NCBI GenBank assembly: GCA_910585645.1
Contig: CAJUFP010000036.1
Coordinates: 1 to 40,045 of the forward strand
Length of the DNA: 40,045 bases
Reading direction: 5' to 3'
From: an uncultured Hungatella sp.
GTDB taxonomy: Bacteria; Bacillota; Clostridia; Lachnospirales; Lachnospiraceae
In this document: positions 7,942-17,023 of the stretch, one piece after another
Position numbering within the stretch: position 1 is the first letter of the stretch
Layout: the number at the start of each line of letters is the position of its first letter
Program-made: the position numbers and the translations under genes
Notes under the pieces: generated by a model
The model's database searches: none
Told to the model about the DNA's origin: nothing
What the model saw: the letters and a program-made list of their open reading frames with translations, nothing else

Positions 7942-9681
7942 TCACGTAACCGCAAACTGGCTGTTGTACAGCCGGGCGTAAAATCCGCCCTTTTTCAAGA
8001 GAGTCTCATGGTCCCCCTGCTCCACGATATGGCCGTCCCTCATGACCAGGATCACGTCCGCCTCCCGTATGGTGGACAGACGGTGGGCCACGATAAAGCT
8101 GGTTCTTCCCTCCATCATCCTGGCAAATGCCTTCTGGATGCGGATCTCGGTCCTGGTGTCAATGGACGATGTGGCCTCGTCCAGAATAAGCATAGGCGGC
8201 AGTGACAGCATCACCCTGGCAATGCACAGAAGCTGCTTCTGGCCCTGGGACAGATTGCCCCCGTCCTCCGTGATCACCGTGTCGTAGCCGTCAGGCATCC
8301 TTTTGATAAAGCTGTGGGCATGGGCCTCCTTTGCCGCCCGGACGATCTCCTCCTCACTGGCATCCGGCTTTCCGTAGGCGATATTCTCCCGGATGGTCCC
8401 CGACTTTAACCACGTCTCCTGAAGGACCATGCCGTAGTTTGCCCGCAGGCTCCTTCTGGTCATGTGGCGGATATCGTGCCCGTCCACCCGCACGCAGCCG
8501 GAGTCCACGTCATAGAACCGCATCAGCAGATTGATGACGGTGCTCTTGCCGCAGCCTGTGGGGCCCACGATGGCGATCCTCTGCCCCGGCTCCACCTTAA
8601 GGTTAAAGTCCTCGATCAGCGGCACGTCCGGGTTGTAGGAAAAGTACACCTTTTCGAGGCCTACATTGCCTTTCGCCTCCTTTAGATCCACCGCGTCCTG
8701 ATCCTCCGGCTTTAAGGGTTCCTCATCTATGAGGGCGAACACCCGGGACGCCGACGCCAGGGCGTTCTGCAGCTCCGTCACCACCCCGGAGATCTCGTTA
8801 AAAGGCTTGGTATACTGGTTGGCATAGCTTAAAAAGCTGGACAGCTTTCCCACGGACAGAAGGCCGTTAACCGCCGCATAAGCGCCCGCTACGCCCACGC
8901 TGGCGTAAACCAGGCCGTTGACAAACCGGGTGGCCGGGTTGGTGATGGAGGAGAAAAACGTGGCCCGCAGGCTGTAGCCCCGAAGCCGCTCGTTGATCTC
9001 CTCAAAGCTTTTCTGGGCATCCTCCTCATACCCGAAGGCCTGAACCACCTTCTGATTTCCCAGCATCTCGTCGATGAGCCCGGTCAGCTCCCCTCTGGTC
9101 TCCGACTGGTGCTTAAACATCACGTAGGTCTTCTTTGCAATGTAGCTGGCCACCAGCAGGGATACCGGCGTCACGCAGACCACCACCAGGGCGATCCAGG
9201 CATTGACGTAGAACATAAATCCCAGAGTCCCGAGAATGGTCAAAACCCCTGTAAACAGCTGGGTAAATCCCATTAAAAGCCCTTCGGAAAACTGATCAAT
9301 ATCAGCAATAACGCGGCTGATCACATCCCCCGACGGGTGGGAGTCTATATATTTGAGGGGAAGAATCTCCAGATGGCCGAAGGCTTTTGTCCGGATGTCC
9401 TCCACCACATGGTAGGTGATCTTGTTGTTTATGTGGTTCATCATCCACTGGGACACTGCCGTGACGGCTATGACCGCCGCCATCTTGCCCAGCACCTGCT
9501 TTAGTCCCTGAAAATCCACTTCCCCCGGCCCCAGGATCAGATCCACCCCGTCGCCGATCAGAATAGGCGCGTACAGGGTGGTCACCACCGTGACCGCTGC
9601 CAGGCACAGGGACAAAAGCACGCCCCACCTGTAACGTCCGATATAAGCGAGAATCCTCTTTATGGTTGACTTGTTCTTCAC
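7942..9681 (-). CDS. ABC exporter half, canonical subunit (BmrD/TM288-like)
   Basis: A 579-residue half-transporter with a six-segment transmembrane domain (about residues 1-310) and an ATPase domain with Walker A GPTGCGKST, signature LSQGQKQ and Walker B MLILDEATSS. It keeps the catalytic Glu, while its signature is LSQGQ rather than LSGGQ. This is the split seen in heterodimeric exporters such as BmrCD or TM287/288, in which one of the two ATP sites is degenerate. It begins with GTG at 9681, preceded by AGGAGG, inside a 4-nt GTGA overlap with the partner gene. The likely role is ATP-driven export of drugs or lipids from the cytoplasmic membrane; the substrate is unknown. A terminator follows. 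Confidence 0.88.
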   Translation of the reverse strand: MKNKSTIKRILAYIGRYRWGVLLSLCLAAVTVVTTLYAPILIGDGVDLILGPGEVDFQGLKQVLGKMAAVIAVTAVSQWMMNHINNKITYHVVEDIRTKAFGHLEILPLKYIDSHPSGDVISRVIADIDQFSEGLLMGFTQLFTGVLTILGTLGFMFYVNAWIALVVVCVTPVSLLVASYIAKKTYVMFKHQSETRGELTGLIDEMLGNQKVVQAFGYEEDAQKSFEEINERLRGYSLRATFFSSITNPATRFVNGLVYASVGVAGAYAAVNGLLSVGKLSSFLSYANQYTKPFNEISGVVTELQNALASASRVFALIDEEPLKPEDQDAVDLKEAKGNVGLEKVYFSYNPDVPLIEDFNLKVEPGQRIAIVGPTGCGKSTVINLLMRFYDVDSGCVRVDGHDIRHMTRRSLRANYGMVLQETWLKSGTIRENIAYGKPDASEEEIVRAAKEAHAHSFIKRMPDGYDTVITEDGGNLSQGQKQLLCIARVMLSLPPMLILDEATSSIDTRTEIRIQKAFARMMEGRTSFIVAHRLSTIREADVILVMRDGHIVEQGDHETLLKKGGFYARLYNSQFAVT

Positions 9682-11558
9682 TGGGTCACCTCCTCTTTCG
9701 ACAGCTGGGACAGACAGATCTCCCGGTACACTTCACAGCTCTCCAGAAGCTCCCTGTGGGTTCCAAGGCCCACCAGCTTTCCGTCGTCCAGCACCAGAAT
9801 CTGGTCCGCGTTCTTGACGGTGGTTGCACGCTGGGACACCATGAACACGGTCATGTCCTTTGTGTTCTCCCGGATGGCCTTTCGAAGAGCCGCGTCCGTG
9901 GCAAAATCCAGGGCCGACGCGCTGTCGTCCAGAATCAGGATCTTCGGCCGGCGCACCAGGGCTCTGGCGATGGTGAGCCGCTGCTTCTGACCTCCGGAAA
10001 GATTCCTTCCCCCCTGCTGGATCATAAGATCCAGGCCTTTCTCCTTGCTCTCCACCACTTCCCTGGCCTGGGCCGTGTCAATGGCTTTGTAGATCTCCTC
10101 ATCCGTGGCATCCTTTTTGCCCCACTTCATGTTGTCCCGGAGACTGCCCTTAAAGAGTACCGCTTTCTGGGGCACCACGCCGATTTTGCCTCTCAGCTCC
10201 TTAAGCGCATAGTCCCTCACGTCAACGCCGTCCACCAGAACCGCCCCTTTTGCGGCGTCATAGAACCTGGGAATCAGATTTACAAGGGAGGACTTGCCGG
10301 ATCCGGTTCCACCGATGATGCCGATGGTCTGCCCTCTCATGGCGGCAAAGGAGATCTTGCTTAAGGAAGGCTCCTTAGCCCCGGCGTAGTAGAAATCCAT
10401 ATCCCTAAATTCCACTCTGGGGACAGAGACGGCCGGATCGGACTCAGCCCCCATTCTGCCTGGCCCTGCCTCCGCCTTACCGGTTCCGGAGGCTTCGTAC
10501 TCCGCCTCCGCTCTGTCCCTTCCGGACTCCGGCCTGTTGCCGCCGTCCCCGGCTCCTGATCCTTCCCGCCGGTCCGCGCCATCCCTCCGGGCCTGTCCGC
10601 CCCGCTCCACGATACTGCTCTCCTGTGCAAAGATCCCGCTGATGCGGTTGGCGCAGGCCAGGGCCTTTGAGATATTGATGATGAGGTTTGCCAGCTTCAC
10701 CAGCTCCACCAGAATCTGGGACATGTAGTTCACCAGAGCCACCACCTCTCCCTGGGTGATAATGCCCTCCTCCACCTGCCACGCCCCGGTCCACACAAGG
10801 ACGATAATGGCGCCGTTGATGATCACATAGGTAACCGGGTTCATCAGGGCAGAGATCTTCCCCACAAACACCTGAAGCCGCACCAGCATGTCATTTTCCT
10901 GCCCGAACCTGGCGGCCTCGTCCTCCTGCCGGTTAAAAGCCCGCACCACCCTGGCGCCCAGAAGGTTTTCCCTGGTGGTCAGAAGCACCTGATCCAGCTG
11001 CCTCTGTACCTTCTTATATAAAGGCATGCTGATGAGCATTACGCCGAACACCACCACCGACAGAAGGGGGATGGCCGCCACAAAGATAAGCGCCGCCTTC
11101 ACATTGATGGTGAAGGCCATGACCATAGCTCCGAACACGATAAACGGCGACCGAAGAAACAGCCGCAGGGTCAGGTTGATCCCCGCCTGCACCTGATTCA
11201 CGTCGCTGGTCATGCGGGTCACCAGTGTGGATGTGCCCACAATGTCGATCTCTCTGTAGGAAAGGGAGTTAATATGACGAAACAGGTCATTTCTCAGCCT
11301 GGTTCCGATGCCCACCGCCGCCTTGGCCGAAAAATACTGGGCTGTCAGAGAGCAGGCCAGGCCCACCACCCCGAGAAGCACCAGGATCCCGCCCCGGCCC
11401 AGGATATACCCCATATCCCGGTTTTTGATGCCCACGTCAATGATCTGGGCCATGACCAGGGGAACCAACAGCTCAAAGCTGGCCTCCAGAAGCTTAAACA
11501 GCGGCCCCAGAATGCTCTCCAGCTTGTAGTCCCTAAAATATTTCATCAGGTTTTTCAT
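9678..11558 (-). CDS. ABC exporter half, degenerate-site subunit (BmrC/TM287-like)
   Basis: A 626-residue partner of the gene downstream. It has a six-segment membrane domain, Walker A GGTGSGKSS and signature LSGGQKQR, but Walker B reads ILILDDSASALD, with Asp in place of the catalytic Glu. That is the mark of the non-hydrolysing subunit in asymmetric exporters. Between the membrane domain and the ATPase there is an extra segment of about 65 residues, rich in Gly, Arg, Glu and Ala (about residues 315-380), which makes the protein longer than usual. GGAGG stands seven bases before the ATG. It overlaps ktrA by 4 nt and the canonical subunit by 4 nt, so all are probably made together. Confidence 0.88.
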   Translation of the reverse strand: MKNLMKYFRDYKLESILGPLFKLLEASFELLVPLVMAQIIDVGIKNRDMGYILGRGGILVLLGVVGLACSLTAQYFSAKAAVGIGTRLRNDLFRHINSLSYREIDIVGTSTLVTRMTSDVNQVQAGINLTLRLFLRSPFIVFGAMVMAFTINVKAALIFVAAIPLLSVVVFGVMLISMPLYKKVQRQLDQVLLTTRENLLGARVVRAFNRQEDEAARFGQENDMLVRLQVFVGKISALMNPVTYVIINGAIIVLVWTGAWQVEEGIITQGEVVALVNYMSQILVELVKLANLIINISKALACANRISGIFAQESSIVERGGQARRDGADRREGSGAGDGGNRPESGRDRAEAEYEASGTGKAEAGPGRMGAESDPAVSVPRVEFRDMDFYYAGAKEPSLSKISFAAMRGQTIGIIGGTGSGKSSLVNLIPRFYDAAKGAVLVDGVDVRDYALKELRGKIGVVPQKAVLFKGSLRDNMKWGKKDATDEEIYKAIDTAQAREVVESKEKGLDLMIQQGGRNLSGGQKQRLTIARALVRRPKILILDDSASALDFATDAALRKAIRENTKDMTVFMVSQRATTVKNADQILVLDDGKLVGLGTHRELLESCEVYREICLSQLSKEEVTQ

Positions 11559-12208
11559 TTGATGTCCTCCAGAAGCCTGTCAATGTCAACCTTTTTCCCG
11601 ATGACCATCATGTGGTCGTCGGAGCGGATGATGTAGTCCGCCTGGGGCATCAGATTGGCCACCCCGTCCCGCTTGGTCCCCAGAATGCTTACGTGGTGTT
11701 TATTCCGGATGTCCGACTCCCGAAGGCTCTTGCCCACCCACTGGGGGAGAGGCGGCGTCTCGTAGATGGAGTATTCGTCCGTCAGCTCGATGTAGTCAAA
11801 CACATGGTTGGCGCTGTAGCGCACCGCCATCTTCTCCGCAATATCCCGGTCCGGGTAGATCACCTCGTCCGCCCCGTTGCGCAAAAGGAACTTGGCGTGA
11901 ATATCCCGGTTGGCCTTGCTGACCACATACCGTCCCCCCAGCTCCTTCACCATGCTGGTGATCTCCAGACTGCTCTGGAAGTTGGTGCCGATGCAGATAA
12001 AACAGATGTCAAAATTGTCGATGCCAAGGCTCCTTAACACGCTCTCATTGGTGCAGTCCCCGATCTTGGCGCTGACCACGTAGGGCAGCATCTCCTCCAG
12101 ATTCTCCTCCACCTCATCCACGATCATGATCTGATTGCCCAGATCCGCCAGATTCTTGCACAGATGACGGCCAAACCGCCCTAACCCGATAATTAAAATT
12201 GATTTCAT
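11555..12208 (-). CDS. ktrA: KtrA/TrkA-type K+ channel regulatory protein
   Basis: A 217-residue cytoplasmic RCK protein. The N-terminal Rossmann fold shows GLGRFGRHL with the acidic strand end IMIVDEVEEN, expected to bind NAD(H) or adenine nucleotides. The C-terminal part (about residues 135-217) is a TrkA-C domain. It gates the KtrB translocating subunit encoded just upstream. The ATG at 12208 has AAGGGG five bases before it; a start eleven codons earlier has no ribosome site. The stop overlaps the start of the ABC exporter gene by 4 nt. Length is right for single-RCK KtrA proteins. Confidence 0.9.
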   Translation of the reverse strand: MKSILIIGLGRFGRHLCKNLADLGNQIMIVDEVEENLEEMLPYVVSAKIGDCTNESVLRSLGIDNFDICFICIGTNFQSSLEITSMVKELGGRYVVSKANRDIHAKFLLRNGADEVIYPDRDIAEKMAVRYSANHVFDYIELTDEYSIYETPPLPQWVGKSLRESDIRNKHHVSILGTKRDGVANLMPQADYIIRSDDHMMVIGKKVDIDRLLEDIK

Positions 12209-12277
12209 ACTTTCCCCTTTCCTGCCCGTTTTCCCGGGCATCGTGGTACACCCGGAGGGTGTTTCCCCTTTCCTTTC

Positions 12278-13642
12278 CTAACCTACATTGATCCTCTCCA
12301 CAGGGTTCTGTACCCTGACAAGCCTCTTCTGCTGGGTAAATGCCAGCGCAAATGACATGCTCCCGATCCTTCCGCAGTACATGAGAAGGGTCACCAGAAA
12401 CTTTGACAGGGGCACCAGATCCCTGGTGATCCCTGTGGTCATCCCCGCCGTTCCGATAGCGGAGAACGTCTCAAACAGGGTGTCCGGCATGGACAGCGGC
12501 TGAATCCCCATGATAATCAGGGAGACCGTCAGCGCCAGAAACAGGTTGATCACGAACACGGAGCTGGCCTGCTTGATCACGTCGTCCTCCAGCCGCCGCC
12601 CCATGATGTTGACCCCGTAGGTCCTCTGGATGCTGGCATACACGTACAGAAGAAGCACCGCGATGGTGGTGGTCTTCACGCCCCCTGCCGTGGAGCCGGG
12701 GCTTCCCCCGATAAACATCAGCATAATGGTCAGAAACTTGCTGCCGTCGGTCAGCGCCCCTGTATCGATGGTGTTAAACCCTGCGGTCCTGGCCGTCACG
12801 GAGCTGAACATGGAGGTGAGAATCTTCCCGCTGACGCTCATGTCAGCCATCAGGTTGTCCCTCTCCAGAAGGTAGAACAGCCCGGCGCCGCCAAACACCA
12901 GCACCGTGGTCAGGATCAGCACAATCTTGGTCTGGAGAAGGTATTTGCGGACATGCAGTTTGTTTCTGCTTAAGTCGTCCCACACGATAAATCCCACGCC
13001 GCCGATGACGATCAGGGACATGATCACCAGGTTCACCAGCCAGTCGTCATAGTAGCCTGACAGGGAATTGTAGGGCGCCTGGTGGCCCATCAGGTCAAAT
13101 CCCGCGTTGCAGAACGCGGACACCGCGTGGAAAACACTGTAGAAGATTCCTCTTGACAGCCCGTACTGGGGGACAAACCGTATGGCCAGAAGAATGGCTC
13201 CCGCCCCCTCAAAGATGGCCGTCCCCTTGATGATCTTCTTGGTCAGCCTGACGATGCCGCCGATCTGCAGGGCGCTGGTGGACTCCTGCATCAGCCCCCG
13301 CTCCTTAAGCCCGATCTTCCGCCGCAGAAGAATGGACAAAAACACGCCGATGGTAATAAACCCCAGACCGCCGATCTGGATCAGCGTGATGATCACGATC
13401 TGCCCCATAAGGCTCCACTGGGTCCAGGTGTCCGCCACCACAAGCCCTGTCACGCAGGACGCGCTGGTGGCCGTAAACAGAGCTCCCAAAAAATCCATGC
13501 CCTGCCTGCTCTTGCTGGCAATCGGCAGCATGAGAAGCAGCGTGCCCGCCATGATCAGCAGGAAAAATCCGAAGGCAATGTACTGAGTCTGGCTCAGTCC
13601 GCGCCTTCCTGCAGATTTTTCGCGGCTTTTCTTTTGTTTCAT
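12278..13642 (-). CDS. ktrB: KtrB/TrkH-type K+ transporter
   Basis: A 454-residue membrane protein of the TrkH/KtrB superfamily. The four pore loops are visible as ATSASCVTGLVV, HAVSAFCNAGFDL, SSVTARTAGFNTI and FSAIGTAGMTTG, each with the conserved selectivity-filter Gly. A Gly/Ser-rich stretch (IGGSPGSTAGGVKTTT) after the third loop matches the intramembrane gate region. With KtrA it forms a Na+- or ATP-regulated K+ uptake system. The ATG at 13642 follows AAGGGGGG at about 10 nt. The gene precedes ktrA by 69 nt and the 69-residue PIN partner ends only 33 nt upstream, so it may be co-transcribed with genes above. Confidence 0.9.
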   Translation of the reverse strand: MKQKKSREKSAGRRGLSQTQYIAFGFFLLIMAGTLLLMLPIASKSRQGMDFLGALFTATSASCVTGLVVADTWTQWSLMGQIVIITLIQIGGLGFITIGVFLSILLRRKIGLKERGLMQESTSALQIGGIVRLTKKIIKGTAIFEGAGAILLAIRFVPQYGLSRGIFYSVFHAVSAFCNAGFDLMGHQAPYNSLSGYYDDWLVNLVIMSLIVIGGVGFIVWDDLSRNKLHVRKYLLQTKIVLILTTVLVFGGAGLFYLLERDNLMADMSVSGKILTSMFSSVTARTAGFNTIDTGALTDGSKFLTIMLMFIGGSPGSTAGGVKTTTIAVLLLYVYASIQRTYGVNIMGRRLEDDVIKQASSVFVINLFLALTVSLIIMGIQPLSMPDTLFETFSAIGTAGMTTGITRDLVPLSKFLVTLLMYCGRIGSMSFALAFTQQKRLVRVQNPVERINVG

Positions 13643-13675
13643 CGTTCTATTTCCCCCCTTGCATTGAATCAAGCA

Positions 13676-13885
13676 TCAACCTTCATATTCCATGATCCCT
13701 AACATTTTCTCTATCTCATCCAGACTCACATCCTGTTCTTTCTGTTTCTCCTTTGTGTAATCTCCATATCCTACATCATACTGCTGCATAAATCTGACCA
13801 TACCCACAGGACCTAATGCGTCACTCAATGCCTTTATCCCTACAGTCCGTATTTCTATTGGGTTATTTAAATTAACCTGCTTCAT
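13676..13885 (-). CDS. Small PIN-associated protein, probable antitoxin
   Basis: A 69-residue acidic protein encoded immediately after the PIN-domain gene (stop TGA, then ATG with no gap). Its ribosome site (GGGAGGCG) lies inside the end of the PIN gene, so translation is coupled. I do not recognise a DNA-binding fold; the sequence shows a helical N-terminal region (IRTVGIKALSDALGPVGMVR) and a charged tail ending in two Asp/Glu-rich helices. Partner status comes from position and size. Both genes are more AT-rich than the neighbouring ktr and znu genes, which suggests acquisition. Confidence 0.6.
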   Translation of the reverse strand: MKQVNLNNPIEIRTVGIKALSDALGPVGMVRFMQQYDVGYGDYTKEKQKEQDVSLDEIEKMLGIMEYEG

Positions 13886-14317
13886 TCACATCGCCTCCCA
13901 CGCAAATTTCAATGGATTCATCACTTTTGTTTTTAACTTCAGCTTTTCTGCCATCTTTATAAGTTTATCATCTGTTGTCAACATCACATCGGCCGTCTCT
14001 GCGATAGCAATGTGTATACTGTCAAAAGTACGTATCTTTGACTTGGACATGATCTCTTCTGAACGCCTTCTAATCTCTTCTGAATAAAGTATTTCCTCTT
14101 CTACGATCTCATAAAGCTGCTTTACTTTATGCTTTTTATATTCATCTCTCATTTTCTCTATTTCAAGTTCTAAAATATTGCTCCCAACGATTTTATACTC
14201 TCCAATCTGTCCCATCTTTAAAATAGTCAGGATCACTTCGCTTTCCAGATGGATTCTCTCCTGGGTCTGGTCATCAAATGGCCTGTTGTAACAGCAATTA
14301 TCCAAGTAAATAATCAT
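13886..14317 (-). CDS. PIN-domain protein, probable toxin RNase
   Basis: A 143-residue PIN-fold protein. The acidic metal-binding set is visible: Asp6 in YLDNCC, Glu50 in NILELEIE, Asp99 in FDSIHIA and Asp116/Asp117 in LTTDD. Such proteins are Mg2+-dependent RNases, many of them VapC-type toxins that cut tRNA or rRNA. The start follows AAGGAGCG. The toxin gene comes first and the small partner second, the reverse of the usual vapBC order. The pair sits between znuB (35 nt upstream) and ktrB (33 nt downstream) on the same strand. It could be a solitary nuclease with an unrelated small neighbour, but the stop-start adjacency argues for a pair. Confidence 0.8.
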   Translation of the reverse strand: MIIYLDNCCYNRPFDDQTQERIHLESEVILTILKMGQIGEYKIVGSNILELEIEKMRDEYKKHKVKQLYEIVEEEILYSEEIRRRSEEIMSKSKIRTFDSIHIAIAETADVMLTTDDKLIKMAEKLKLKTKVMNPLKFAWEAM

Positions 14318-14352
14318 AAGCGCTCCTTCCTACCATGCATTTTATCGCATTC

Positions 14353-15171
14353 TCACCCTTTCTTCAACCCCCGGATCTTCTCAATCCCCCCAAATAAAAG
14401 GAACGCCCCCAGATCCACAAGCACCACGCTGGCCCCTGCCGGCGTGGAAAACGTATAGGACGCCATCATGCCCATACAAAAGCACACCACAGCCACTATC
14501 CCCGAAGACCACACCACGGCCCGGAAGCTTTTAAAGATCCGCATGGAAGTCAATGCCGGGAAAATGATCAGGCTTGAGATCATCATAGCCCCCATCATCT
14601 GCATCCCCAGCACAATGGTCACCGCCGTCAGCACTGCGATCAATATATTATACGTCGATACATTGACCCCGGTGGCCCTGGCAAAACTCTCGTCAAAGGT
14701 GACGGCAAAGATCCTGTCATAACAAAACACAAACAGAACCAGCACCACAGCCGAAAGCCCGGCGCACAGCTTTACGTCCCCTGGGCTCATGGCCAAAATG
14801 CTGCCGAACATGTAGCTGCTCACATCCGTGGTCATCCCTGTTGTCAGAGATGTGGCCACAATGCCCGCCGCAAGGGAGCTGGCTGATATCATGGCAATGG
14901 CCGCGTCGCTTTTCATCTTCCCGTTCTCCGTGATGCGTAGAAGGAAAAAAGCCGCCAATACCACCACCGGCACAGACACTCCAAGGGGCGCCCAGCCCGC
15001 TGCCACCGCTATGGACAGGGCTCCGAAGGACACGTGGGACAGCCCGTCCCCGATCATGGAATACCTTCTAAGCACCAGGCTGACCCCCAAAAGAGCCGCG
15101 CACAGAGAGATCAGGATCCCTCCCGCCAGAGCCCGCACCAAAAACGGGTAGGACAACATTTCCGCGATCAT
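14353..15171 (-). CDS. znuB: Metal ABC transporter permease (ZnuB/family 9)
   Basis: A 272-residue membrane protein with about eight hydrophobic segments, of the ABC-3 permease family (ZnuB, AdcB, MntB). Diagnostic features are LRRYSMIGDGLSHVSFGALS near the N-terminus and MQMMGAMMISSLIIFPALTS towards the C-terminus. The ATG at 15171 is chosen because GGAGG lies seven bases upstream; a GTG at 15177 would leave a single base between ribosome site and start. It follows the ATPase gene by 2 nt. With the ATPase and the His-rich binding protein it imports Zn2+ or Mn2+; the His-rich loop of the binding protein favours zinc. Confidence 0.9.
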   Translation of the reverse strand: MIAEMLSYPFLVRALAGGILISLCAALLGVSLVLRRYSMIGDGLSHVSFGALSIAVAAGWAPLGVSVPVVVLAAFFLLRITENGKMKSDAAIAMISASSLAAGIVATSLTTGMTTDVSSYMFGSILAMSPGDVKLCAGLSAVVLVLFVFCYDRIFAVTFDESFARATGVNVSTYNILIAVLTAVTIVLGMQMMGAMMISSLIIFPALTSMRIFKSFRAVVWSSGIVAVVCFCMGMMASYTFSTPAGASVVLVDLGAFLLFGGIEKIRGLKKG

Positions 15172-15173
15172 AT

Positions 15174-15884
15174 TCACACCTCCCCGACTCCCAAAAATTC
15201 CCGGCCCGCCCGGGTCTTTCTATAATCCTGGGCCTTCCCGTAAAAAAGGACCTTCTGCTGAAGGTGGAGTATCTTATCCGCCTGCCCCACCATGTTGGCC
15301 ACATCATGAGTGACCATAATAATGGCCACTCCCTCCTCCCGGTTCAGCCGTTTGATAAACCCATAAAAATCCTGAATCGCCTGAGGGTCCAGCCCTGTCA
15401 CCGGCTCGTCCAATATCAGCATCTTTCCCGCCGCGCACAGAGCCCTGGCAATAAGGACCCGCTGCTGCTGCCCCCCGGAAAGCTCCCGAAAGCACCGCCC
15501 CTTAAGATCCAGGATCCCAAGCCGTTCCATGGCCCGCTCTGCCATCTCCTTTTCCTGTCCGGAATAGAAAAACCGTCTTCCCCTTCTGCTCAATGCCCCG
15601 GACAGCACCACTTCCCGGACCGTGGCCGGAAAATCCTTCTGGGCAGCGGTTTGCTGGGGAAGATAGCCGATGCCGGTCTTCTTAAGCTCATCCGCCATCT
15701 GGATCGTTCCCCCTGTAGGGGCCAGAAGGCCCAAAAGCCCTTTCACCAGGGTGCTCTTCCCCGCCCCGTTGGCTCCCACCACGCACAGGTAGTCGCCCTC
15801 CTCCACCTCCATGGTCAGATCCACAACCGCGTCATGGTGCTCATATCCAAAATCCACGTGACTGCATGTGATCAATGCGCTCAT
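15174..15884 (-). CDS. znuC: Metal ABC transporter ATPase (ZnuC-like)
   Basis: A 236-residue ABC ATPase. Walker A is GANGAGKST, the signature is LSGGQQQR, and Walker B with the catalytic Glu is LILDEPVTGLD, followed by the switch His in VTHDV. Size and motif spacing fit the ZnuC/MntB group. The start overlaps the stop of the binding-protein gene by 4 nt (ATGA). It supplies energy for the permease encoded just downstream. Confidence 0.9.
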   Translation of the reverse strand: MSALITCSHVDFGYEHHDAVVDLTMEVEEGDYLCVVGANGAGKSTLVKGLLGLLAPTGGTIQMADELKKTGIGYLPQQTAAQKDFPATVREVVLSGALSRRGRRFFYSGQEKEMAERAMERLGILDLKGRCFRELSGGQQQRVLIARALCAAGKMLILDEPVTGLDPQAIQDFYGFIKRLNREEGVAIIMVTHDVANMVGQADKILHLQQKVLFYGKAQDYRKTRAGREFLGVGEV

Positions 15885-17023
15885 TCATCCAATCCTTTTC
15901 TCAAATTCTCCACATTCTGCTTCATCAGTTCCACATAGGTAACCCCGGACTCAAACTCCCGCCTGGTAACATTGTGGCAGGAATGGAGAAGCAAAGGCAC
16001 AGCCCCGGTCTCCTCCCCGATGATCTCCGACACCCGGCGGCTGCTAAGCTCCAGATAGTAGACTGCCGGGATCTTTTCCTCCCTCACCTTGTCGATCAGG
16101 TAGGCAATGGTTTTGGCGCTGGGCTCTGTGTCCGCGCTACACCCGGTAAACGCCGCCCGATAAGAAAATCCGTACTCATCTGCCAGATAGCGGAAAGGGA
16201 ACTTATCCCCCACAACGATCATATTTCGCTTGCGGTCTTTGGCTACCTGCAAAAATCCCCGGTGGATCTCCATAAGCTGATCCTGAAATGCTTCTCGCCC
16301 CATTCTGTACTGCTCCTCATGGGCCGGATCCTTTTGGGAAAGGGTCTCCTGGATCACCTGGGCAAACACCATGGCATTGACAGGAGATGTCCAGATATGC
16401 TCATCATACTCGATCTCCATCTCATGGCCGTCGTGATCGTCGCCAAACACAGTCCCGCTCCCGTCCGGACCGTCGCCGGACAGCATCTCCCCGTCCTGCT
16501 CCTCATGCCCATGTCCGCCGTGGCTCCCATGTCCACGGCTGTTTTCCTCCATCCCCTCCACCAGTGCTTCCTCCACAGCGTCCACATAGTCCATCATGCA
16601 CACCACGGTCATATCCCTTCGGTCCACCGCCTCCAGCGCCTGGCTGACCCAGTGTTCCATGGCCCCGCCGTTGCAGATCAGCACATCCGCTTCCTGGAGC
16701 TTTCTCATATCCGCCGGCGTCGGCTCAAAAGAGTGGCTGTCCATCCCCGCCGGGACGATCAACTCCAGCTCCACCAGATCCCCGGCGATCTGTCTCGTAA
16801 AATCATAGTAGGGAAACAGCGTGGCCGCCACCCGAAGGCGCTCCCCGCCCTGGCCGGCAGAATTCCCCTGCCGCCCCGTCTGCGGATCTTCACAGCCGTA
16901 ACTGTCTGCCTCCGGCTGCCCGCGCCTCAAAGCCGTCCAGGAATCCCCCGGCTGCCCTTTGCACCCTGCAAACGCCAGGCTTCCGGCCAAAATCCCCCAA
17001 AGTACCGCCGTCCTTTTTGTCAC
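15881..17023 (-). CDS. znuA: Metal-binding lipoprotein (ZnuA-like) with His-rich loop
   Basis: A 380-residue lipoprotein of the cluster 9 (TroA/ZnuA) binding-protein family. The signal peptide ends in LAFAGC, so Cys20 would carry the lipid anchor. The first metal ligand region is PAGMDSHSFEPTPADM. A flexible His/Asp/Gly-rich loop (about residues 190-240, including HGSHGGHGHEEQDG and GDDHDGHEME) precedes EHIWTSP and is typical of zinc-specific members. Later ligands lie in VVGDKFPFRYLADEYG. It starts with GTG inside a GTGA overlap with the CcdA-thioredoxin gene. It captures metal outside the membrane for ZnuB and ZnuC. Confidence 0.9.
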   Translation of the reverse strand: MTKRTAVLWGILAGSLAFAGCKGQPGDSWTALRRGQPEADSYGCEDPQTGRQGNSAGQGGERLRVAATLFPYYDFTRQIAGDLVELELIVPAGMDSHSFEPTPADMRKLQEADVLICNGGAMEHWVSQALEAVDRRDMTVVCMMDYVDAVEEALVEGMEENSRGHGSHGGHGHEEQDGEMLSGDGPDGSGTVFGDDHDGHEMEIEYDEHIWTSPVNAMVFAQVIQETLSQKDPAHEEQYRMGREAFQDQLMEIHRGFLQVAKDRKRNMIVVGDKFPFRYLADEYGFSYRAAFTGCSADTEPSAKTIAYLIDKVREEKIPAVYYLELSSRRVSEIIGEETGAVPLLLHSCHNVTRREFESGVTYVELMKQNVENLRKGLDE

